From positions 62,001 through 126,000 of the forward strand of contig SWDT01000261.1 of the NCBI GenBank assembly GCA_009193035.1: DNA of 64,000 nt, written 5' to 3'. The position numbers were made by a program, and so were the translations under genes. This document shows positions 57,101 to 64,000 of the stretch, one piece after another (positions within the stretch are counted from its first letter, which is position 1; the number at the start of each line of letters is the position of its first letter). The DNA comes from Halicephalobus mephisto (taxonomy: Eukaryota > Nematoda > Chromadorea > Rhabditida > Panagrolaimidae). The notes under the pieces are model-generated. The model ran no database searches and was not told the origin of the DNA. It saw nothing but the letters and a program-made list of their open reading frames with translations.

Positions 57101-59072
57101 AAAATGAAGGAATTTCAGAATTTATTTTGACAAATGAACTATATTATGGATTAAAATCAGAAATGTTTCCAGATTCGTTTTCGAAAGGCGTTATTCGAGG
57201 ATGGAGAAGACCGAATTTTGACGAACAAGAAGTCGTCGACAAAAGTCTACCGTATAAATCAACTTTGGAAAGAAATAAATTAGTTCATCCACAGAAAGAA
57301 GTCCTAGCTCTGGATAATGGATTAATCATCAGAGCAATCCCAAAGTGGCAAACTCCGGCCAAAGCTCTTCCTTCAAGTAATTTTTAAAATTTTTAAACTT
57401 TTTTTTAAAATTATTTTAAATATTTTTTAAATTTTTTCAGAATTTCCTTTAATTTTTAAACATTTTTTTAAAATTATTTTAAATATTTTTTATTTTTTTA
57501 GAATTTTCTTTAATTTTTAAACTTTTTTTAAAAATTATTTTAAATATTTTTTTATTTTTTCAGAATTTTCTTTAATTTTTAAACTTTTTTAAATTTTTCT
57601 TTAATTTTTAAACTTTTTTAAATTTGTTTTATATTTTTAAATTTTAAATTTTTTGAGAATATTTTTTCAGATGCAAGTCCTTCTGATATCGGTGCATTTT
57701 TGGAGGTTTTGGACACTAATAGAAGTACTATTCAATTTATTCCTATTCCTGTAGGGCCTCCGGCATTGTATCATGGAAGTTGGATTGCTGCAATATCAAA
57801 AACTAATTTTTTAATGTCGAAAAATCAAGATGGAAAAAATATTTATACTTGTCAAACATCGGGAAAAATTAAAAAATGGGAAATTGAAGAATCATCTTTG
57901 ATGACGTCATTGGATTCTTGGAATAGACTTTTTGGAGAAGAAGATTCAAATACGAGAATAGAATTTCAAAAAGATGCTTCTGAAGTCGACATGTCAAAGT
58001 TGACAGAACCCACTGTCGGAAAATTCGACCCTAATAATGACCCCCACATCGGCGGAAATCAGTGGATGGGGGGAGTGGGGGGCTACAACACGGCCGGACT
58101 GGGGGGTGCCGGAGGGCCTTTCAGACTGGACGCTGGACACGCTGTTCATCAAATTGACGAAAGTGCAAAAAATCAAATTCCGGAAGAATACAAATTAAAA
58201 GCGAAAAAAATAAACGAAAAAGAATATAAAAAAAATTAAAAGAATTAGAAATGAATGAATCCGATTTTAAATTATTAGAATCTTTTTATTCTAAAGTTAA
58301 AAAACAAATTAAACATTTAAAAAGTATAATTGAAAATTTAGAAGCAAGAGAACACGAAAGACAGTGGATCAAACATCAGACTTCAGGAGATTTGGATGAC
58401 GGAAAATTAATCGAAGGAATATCAGGCGAAAAATCGATTTACAGAAGAAGAATGAATCTTCCTCCTGAACCTGGAACAGTCCAACAAAAACCCAAAAAAA
58501 TTAAACTTTGTTTTGATATTTCTGGATCTATGTACAGATTCAACGGACATGACAAAAGACTCCAGAAATCCCTCGAAACGGCCTTGATGGTTATGGAATC
58601 ATTTGAAGGAAAAAAAGAAAAAATCAAATACGATATTGTAGGACATTCTGGAGATGGTCCTGAATTCAAATTTACAGATTCTGAACATCCTCCAAAAAAT
58701 GAAAAAGAAAAATTTCAAATTTTGAAAAAAATGTTTCTTCATTCTCAATTTTGTGCAAGTGGAGATTACACGTTAGAAGCCCTGAATTACGGTATTTCGA
58801 AAGTGGCCAAAGAAACGGATGTCGATGAAAAATTCGTTATTTTGTTAAGTGATGCTAATCTTGACAGATACGGTATTCATCCTAAACATCTTGCAAGAAT
58901 TCTGGATTCTGATTCTAATGTTAATGCTTTTGTGATTTTTATTGGTTCCTTAGGTCCTCAGGCAGAACGATTAGTCAAGGCCCTTCCGAATGGAAAAGCC
59001 TTCTATGCAGAGGACACTGCTCAATTGCCCAACATCATCCAGTCCATTTTTGCTTCTACTTTTGTCAAATAA
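51158..59072 (+). CDS. vwa-8: VWA8, mitochondrial AAA+ ATPase with C-terminal VWA domain (one-base break in the last exon)
   Basis: Large matrix-side ATPase of the dynein/midasin-like AAA+ group, conserved in animals. The seven exons are 51158-51197, 51891-52390, 52887-55251, 55324-55463, 55890-56210, 56683-57376 and 57671-59072, phases matching throughout. The predicted length is about 1820 residues against about 1905 in human. Start MAFVGFFLKRSLH is basic/hydrophobic like a mitochondrial presequence. The first P-loop is degenerate (GVPGFLRSS), as in human. Intact P-loops are GPRGSGKT near residue 405 and GNQGVGKN near 724, with Walker B LVIDEADKAP near 788. GGAGGPFRLDAGH leads to the MIDAS motif DISGSMYRF near 1635. 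At 58228-58235 a run of eight A's shifts the frame: EYKK runs into a stop at 58237, while the VWA frame begins seamlessly if the run had nine. Sequencing or assembly error is likeliest. Confidence 0.92.
52500..52720. repeat. Intronic repeats in vwa-8 intron 2
   Basis: Five or six copies of TTTTATTTTAGAAAATTTTA with GAGATTTTTA, irregular period of about 35-40 bp. Confidence 0.7.
56385..56595. repeat. 58-bp tandem repeat in vwa-8 intron 5
   Basis: Three and a half copies of GTGAAAAAAGGTAAATTTGG, CAATTCTCTCTCTCTT, CTTTCCCTGCCAGTTCTAAA. The unit derives from the CCCGCGCAAA...GGTAAATCTGGCAA dispersed family, one of which lies just upstream at 56290. It is open in the antisense direction but not a gene. 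Confidence 0.9.
57380..57660. repeat. ~75-bp repeats filling vwa-8 intron 6
   Basis: Four diverged copies of TTTAATTTTTAAACTTTTTT, AAAATTATTTTAAATATTTT. Confidence 0.7.
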
Positions 59073-59084
59073 GAAAGCATAAGA

Positions 59085-59560
59085 ACATTAAGTGGATTTT
59101 AGGAATAAATAAAAATTTATTTTTTGAATTAAAATGATTTTTAAGAAGAAAACACAAAGTTACAGTATCATAGAAATTTTAGGTGGATTTCAGAAATGAA
59201 AAATTTATTTTTCGAAGATGATTCTTGAAACGAAAATATATTATTACAGTATCATTGTAGTTTTAGGTGGATTTTAGAAATGGAAAAAATTTATTTTTTG
59301 AATTAAGATGATTCTTGAAACGAAAATATATTATTACAGTATCATTGTAGTTTTAGGTGGATTTCAGAAATGAAAAATTTATTTTTCGAAGATGATTCTT
59401 GAAACGAAAATATATTATTACAGTATCATAGTAGTTTTAGGTGGATTTTAGAAATTGAAAAAATTATTTTTTCAAGATGACTTTTGAGACGAAAATATAT
59501 TATTACAGTATCATAGTAGTTTTAGGTGAGTTTCAAAAAGTTTATGGTTTAAAGGAAGGT
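59085..59560. repeat. Tandem repeat, ~85-bp unit, downstream of vwa-8
   Basis: Five copies of TTACAGTATCATTGTAGTTT, TAGGTGGATTTTAGAAAT, GATTCTTGAAACGAAAATAT. The middle copies are nearly identical; the last ones (to about 59700) decay. Confidence 0.9.
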
Positions 59561-59739
59561 GAGTCTTGAAACGAAAGCCTGTAATTGTGGTATGATACGG
59601 ATCATAGATAAATTTGAAAAGGAAAAAATTTGACTTAAACGGAAATGAGTCTTGACGTCAAAACATGTAATTACGACAGGATATAGATATTAGATAGATT
59701 TGGCAACAACAAAAAATTGTTAATTGAGTCAATATGAGT

Positions 59740-60190
59740 CATGACACAAAGATTTCAGATTACTGTGAAATATATAAATAAAATTAATTTTTCAAAAATA
59801 TTATTTAAAATAAAATTTAGATTACTGTAAAATATATTAATAAAATCAATTTTGTAAAAAATATTATTTAAACGAAAATCTGAGATTACTGTAAAATACA
59901 GGAACTAAATTATTTTTACAAGAAATAAAAATTCATTAATTCAAAAAACGACTTTTGATACGAAAACTTGAGATTACTGTAAAATATATAAATAAAATTA
60001 ATTTTGTAAAAAATATTATTTAAAATAAAATTTGAGATTACTGTAAAATATATAAATAAAATCAATTTTGTAAAAATATTATTTAAAATAAAATTTAGAT
60101 TACTGTAAAATATAAAAATAAAATTAATTTTGTAAAAATATTATTTAAACAAAAACGACTCCTGACACGAAAATCTGAGATTACGATCGA
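59740..60190. repeat. Tandem repeat, ~65-bp unit
   Basis: Seven copies of GATTACTGTAAAATATATAA, ATAAAATTAATTTTGTAAAA, ATATTATTTAAAATAAAATT with occasional CTTGANACGAAAATCTGA inserts linking it to the preceding array. Confidence 0.88.
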
Positions 60191-61069
60191 TGTAGTAAAA
60201 AATTTGTTTGTTTAATCTTTATTCCGAACCCCAAAATTTTTAATTTACACTTTTTCTTTTGGATGTGTAAACCCGGAAGATTCCCACGATATGTCTTTCG
60301 TTTCGAGACAATTTCGGAGTTATATTTTATAACAGAAACAATTTTTAAACTATTTCGTAATTTGTTTGGGGTCAGGAATGCTCAAGTCCCCCTTGTTCTA
60401 TTTTAACTTTGGCTTCCTCTTTCGAATGTCAACTGCTCTTTCATTGCGTTGAAATATTTGACGAGGTTGTTCGTCCATACTTCGCGAAAAAGGGGAAAAA
60501 CGGGCACAAATTTAACCAGAAAATTCAGAAAAATTTTTTTTTGCAAAAAAAATTGTAACTTTTTTACTAATTAACGAAATGTTGTAGAAATTTAATACAG
60601 TAATCTGCAAGTGTTGAAGAAGGAAATTGCAAAATTCTGAAGCCGTGGGATCATTGGGGTACGAGTTACGGGGCCTCAAAGTGGACCCCTTTTTCGAGAG
60701 TCCAAATTCGCAAAAAAAGGTTCTTGCAACGAAAACTCCCGCTGAACAAGCTTTTTTCGCCTCGAGACCAGATTATTCGGATTCTCTGAAGTTTCTTCTA
60801 TCGCTCCATTATTTGTAATTCTGGCAAAGCCCTCTAGTGCACGAATTACGGTACTTTGAAGAACTTTGGTGTAAAATCGACATTTTTCGACTTTTCTCAT
60901 TTACTACTTATCCGATTTTTCCGAATTTATGTTGTCCAGATCGGTATTCCTGTCTGTTATATTGTGGCAAATTTTTGTTTCATTTGATCAAGTTTAAAGA
61001 AAGTTATGACGAGCCAAAGTTGGATCAAGTTTGTTCGATTTTTGAATTTTTGAGTCCCTCAGCCGCAGA
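60191..61069. other. Intergenic; mixed composition, no supported gene
   Basis: 60270-60500 and 60640-61069 are GC-richer than the repeats. Open frames exist on both strands but show no domain, no consistent splice signals, and often begin without ATG. Confidence 0.4.
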
Positions 61070-61070
61070 A

Positions 61071-61205
61071 AATGGCGAGCAAGACGACGGACGAGTCGAA
61101 AGGGCTTCTCTGGTCTCTCTCAGGAATCCCCAGTGCCTCGTTTTCCAAAGACTGGTCGTCAGAGCGTGCGTCGTTCACTATGGCGACGAGAAGGTCGACT
61201 GTCTG
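61071..61205 (+). CDS. Candidate short ORF or first exon, unknown
   Basis: An ATG opens 44 codons of protein-like composition (MASKTTDESKGLLWSLSGIP and further, Ser/Thr/Arg-rich) in the GC-richest part of this end of the window, with acceptor-like CCCTCAG about 10 bp before it. A donor-like GAAG|GTCGAC lies at about 61190. It could splice to the open region at 61745. No family recognised. Confidence 0.35.
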
Positions 61206-61744
61206 AAATTATTCCGGCTTCACCGATTTTATATCAGAAGGTGTAAATGGCATTAAAACCACCATAATTCAAAAATAATTATTATTTGTCTCCAGTTATC
61301 ATAAAAATGACTCATTTTTTGCGTTTTTTTGCATTTTTTAATTCAAATTTCTCCAAAAATCACATTTAATTCTTCTTATCAGAGACTACTGTAGTCCAGA
61401 ATACTGTAACCCGACGAAATTACTTGCTTTGTAAAGATTTCTTTCAAAATTTCTTGAATTTTCCAAGAAATATGACGGCCAAACAAACCTTTTCGAATAC
61501 CAGTTTTTCCAGTTTATTACTAGTCCCGGAACGAAAAAATAATTTATTAAAAATTAAATTTTCAAAGTAGTTTCGAAAAAATTTAAAAAATGAAAAAGAC
61601 CGAAATTTTAGAATCAAAAAATCGTACACCAGTCCATTGCATCTGTTTTTCCGTTCTGAGTGAAGGTCGAAAGGGTCGATAGGCGGAGAAAGCCAGACAA
61701 ACATAGTTGAAGTTCGTCTTTCCTTTCCTAAAATTATTTTGCAG

Positions 61745-61935
61745 TTTGCGCGCTGGTTGTTCTGCAAGCGAAATGAAAGCGAGTCGAGGGACCGACCGCC
61801 GTTTTTTCTCTCCGCGTTTCTTTCTTTTCTGGTCCCTCTTCCCGCTGTGTCGACTCTGCCAAGTGGATCCCCTGATTCGAGTTATCCTAGTCTAGCCCCA
61901 GTTCCACCATTACCCTCTGTCCCACTTCTGTATCC
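61745..61935 (+). CDS. Candidate exon, unknown
   Basis: Begins after ATTTTGCAG at about 61744. One frame reads a basic/serine start (CKRNESESRDRPPFF), a hydrophobic stretch (LSAFLSFLVPLPAV) and a proline-rich end (YPSLAPVPPLPSVPLLYPH). A second frame is also open. Partner exons are unproved; the hydrophobic plus proline-rich layout could be a secreted or membrane protein, or chance. Confidence 0.3.
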
Positions 61936-62880
61936 ACATGTCGATGTTGTTCATATATCAATCTTTATTTTCTGGCCTAATTTTTTGCATTTTCTTTATT
62001 GTCCCATTAATTTTATTTTTTATCGATATTTGTCGCGTTTTAAGTATTTTAAATCCTCCCTAAATATGTGAATATTATTTTTCGAAATTAATCGAGTTAT
62101 TTAACCAATAATTCCTGTGGAAATTGGAATTTTTCTGATGTGCAGGCCTACGTCAACCAAAGACCAATTTTTAAAATCGATAATACTTTGGCAAATGGAT
62201 GTTTTCTAAGTTAATCGATATATAAAATTAATCAAAAACCGCGTTCCAAAATAGAAAAGTACTGAATTTGGGCAAGTTTATCAACAACAAACCTACGCTA
62301 CACTGAATTCGTGCTCAAAACGACGGTAAGGACACGTAAGCGTAACTTGTAGTTACTTTTGTGTCTCAAGGGAAAGAAAGTTATTTTTTATGAAGAATTT
62401 TAAGTATTTTTTACGAAAAGTTTAGTTATTTTTTACGAAAAGTTTAATTTTACAGTATAGCTTTAACTATTTGGTCACTGGAAGTTGTCATTTTACCTTC
62501 GTCCTCGTGACGAACCAAGATAAGCCAGTTTTAATTCAGTCTGCTGGCCTCTTTGGAAAAGAACATTCAATGCCAACGGCAACGAGAATAAAGACCCAGA
62601 ATTCCGACGAAGATTCCTCATTAGTCATCGATTTTCTCTATGGATTCAATGCCATTTTTAACAAAATACAGTTGGCAAATTTTACTTAAAAAAACTGCGC
62701 TTTAGAAGATGATGTTTGTTCGATCGATTCTCGTATATCCCATAGTCAACAAGAATCAATTTTGAAATCGGAACATTGTTTGTACAGTTGAAACAATTAA
62801 CAATGTTGAAAGTACAAATGCCACGCTGATTTCAGATTTACAAATATAACTATGGTAATTAAAACGATATAGATTTTTTA
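61936..62880. other. Intergenic, no supported gene
   Basis: Moderate composition at 62130-62340 and 62460-62660. The latter has an open frame without an ATG start at its beginning. No splice structure or domain could be identified. Confidence 0.4.
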
Positions 62881-63225
62881 AAATTTCGAAATTCTCGCGC
62901 AGACAAATTATAAAAACAGAAAATACCAATTTACAATTTTAATGAAAAATTTATTCTAAAATAGTTTCGAAAATTATAATAGTGATTTTTGAAATTCCCG
63001 CGCAAAGAGAACGAGCTATGTGAAAATTAAAAAGCGGTAAATCTGGCAACTTGGTTTTTTATTTTAAAATTCCTGTCAAAACAACTTGAAAAAATTATTA
63101 AATTTTTTATAAGAATTTGAATTTTTAAAAATTTTTCGATTTTTGCGCAGACAGCTCGAGAGTTAAAAAAAACAAAAAAATGGTAATTATGGTAATCCTC
63201 ACCGAAATCAATGCGCTTTTTTAAA
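62880..63225. repeat. Three diverged units of the CCCGCGCA dispersed repeat
   Basis: Units near 62890 (ATTCTCGCGCAGACAAATTA), 62995 (ATTCCCGCGCAAAGAGAACG) and 63140 (TTTGCGCAGACAGCTCGAGA), each followed by a purine-rich block and, in two, by GGTAA(A/T) sequence. Same family as 2941-3830. Confidence 0.7.
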
Positions 63226-63429
63226 TTCCGTCATAACTGTCCTAAAAGTTCATAAGAATTTTTCAAGACAATTTTTGAAATATAATTTTTATAAATTTAA
63301 AACAATTTTTTACCTAAAATTTTAAAAATTCTTGTCGAGAAAATTCCGTAAGAAATTTAATTTTTTTGTAATTTGTACGATTAAATTACTTTAGTCAAAA
63401 TCGTTTTTTTTTTGAAGAAAAGTAAGTTT

Positions 63430-63621
63430 CTAACAAGTAATCCAAATACGAAGGAAGTTGATCGAGTACCCCAGACCTGAATAACAACCCCAAACAAAAG
63501 TTAAATGTTCTTTGGTCTGTTCGTCTTTCCTTACGCGCCAAATTTTCTCAATAGGTGGCTGATTCATCGAAGTCGTTTCAAGGACTGTGTTTACCAGTAT
63601 TTTTAAAGCAAAAACGGTCAT
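63430..63621 (-). CDS. Small uncharacterised protein
   Basis: Sixty-three codons on the minus strand from an ATG five bases after TTTTTTCAG|GGTCA, a very good nematode acceptor. It may therefore be a complete trans-spliced small gene, or the last exon of a gene continuing past the right edge. The translation starts with a short hydrophobic segment (MTVFALKILVNTVLE), then a charged middle (EKIWRVRKDEQTKEHL), then a Trp/Tyr/Gly-rich end (FVWGCYSGLGYSINFL). It resembles small single-pass membrane or mitochondrial proteins in layout, but no family is recognised. Confidence 0.55.
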   Translation of the reverse strand: MTVFALKILVNTVLETTSMNQPPIEKIWRVRKDEQTKEHLTFVWGCYSGLGYSINFLRIWITC

Positions 63622-63627
63622 TGACCC

Positions 63628-64000
63628 TGAAAAAATATCAATAAAATTACACAATAAAATAAATCAAAATTAATATTTAAAAAATTAAAAATTAATATCA
63701 AATTTTAAATATTTTTAAAAAATTTGAAAATTGTTCTAACACGAAATTTTTGAATTTTCCAGTTAAGACCAAAAATTACAGAATTAATTAATTTTTTTAA
63801 AGTTTTACAATTATTTTTAAAAAATTTATAAAATTTAAAAATTGTTCTAACGCAAAATTTTTGAATTTTCCAGTTAAGACCGAAATTTTATTTAAAAATT
63901 AATTTTTAAATTTGAAAATTATCTCAATGCGGATTTTTAGAATTTTAAAAATATTTCTTAATTGATTTTGTTTTTAAACAGTTTTAAAGTTGTTTAATCT
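63628..64000. other. A/T-rich right edge
   Basis: Two diverged units of GAATTTTCCAGTTAAGACCN, AATTGTTCTAACGCAAAATT at 63730-63880. No gene seen. Confidence 0.5.

Overview
The window reads as nuclear DNA of a rhabditid nematode, most likely Caenorhabditis or a close relative. The DNA is very AT-rich. Coding exons are split by introns, many only 45-60 bp long, with GT...TTTTCAG or TTTTTAG borders. Several start codons sit just after a splice-acceptor-like sequence with no usable upstream donor, as expected for spliced-leader trans-splicing. Two adjacent same-strand gene pairs have operon-like spacing. The space between genes is filled with minisatellites and dispersed repeat families of the kind seen in Caenorhabditis. 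The proteins are clearly orthologous to known animal families but not copies of C. elegans. From memory, the C. elegans orthologues of profilin (pfn-2/pfn-3), nck-1, mbl-1 and vwa-8 are all X-linked, so this may be part of an ancestral X chromosome.

Layout. 1-5.3 kb: repeats, including one short element with terminal inverted repeats, and a doubtful small exon near 4.06 kb. 5.4-7.9 kb: a compact cluster with profilin (+), then on the minus strand elongin C and a coiled-coil protein that probably form an operon. Elongin C intron 1 holds an almost perfect foldback element. 8-11.3 kb: tandem repeats. 11.4-15.9 kb: nck-1, the SH3-SH3-SH3-SH2 adaptor. 16.06-17.0 kb: a convergent single-exon gene with a C-terminal SH3 domain. 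17-24.8 kb: about 8 kb of minisatellites. 24.8-27.4 kb: a LAMP-family membrane glycoprotein (-). 28-42 kb: repeats and scattered islands of ordinary base composition, with one small weakly supported gene at 30.4-30.7 kb. 42.4-46.7 kb: muscleblind (mbl-1), preceded by an in-frame upstream ORF that ends in a TAG overlapping a splice-acceptor-like AG. 48.4-49.8 kb: U5 snRNP 40K WD-repeat protein (-). 50.0-59.1 kb: mitochondrial fission factor followed 221 bp later by VWA8, a mitochondrial AAA+/VWA protein. 59-64 kb: repeats, two weak coding candidates and a small possible protein at the right edge.

Functionally the window mixes actin and adaptor signalling (profilin, NCK), ubiquitin ligase (elongin C), RNA processing (muscleblind, U5-40K), endolysosomal or synaptic membrane (LAMP) and mitochondria (MFF plus VWA8). 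The most notable single items are a one-base break in an A-run inside VWA8, the MFF-VWA8 pair, the mbl-1 leader, and a family of terminal-inverted-repeat elements that carry arrays of a 12-bp palindrome based on GTTGCRYGCAAC.
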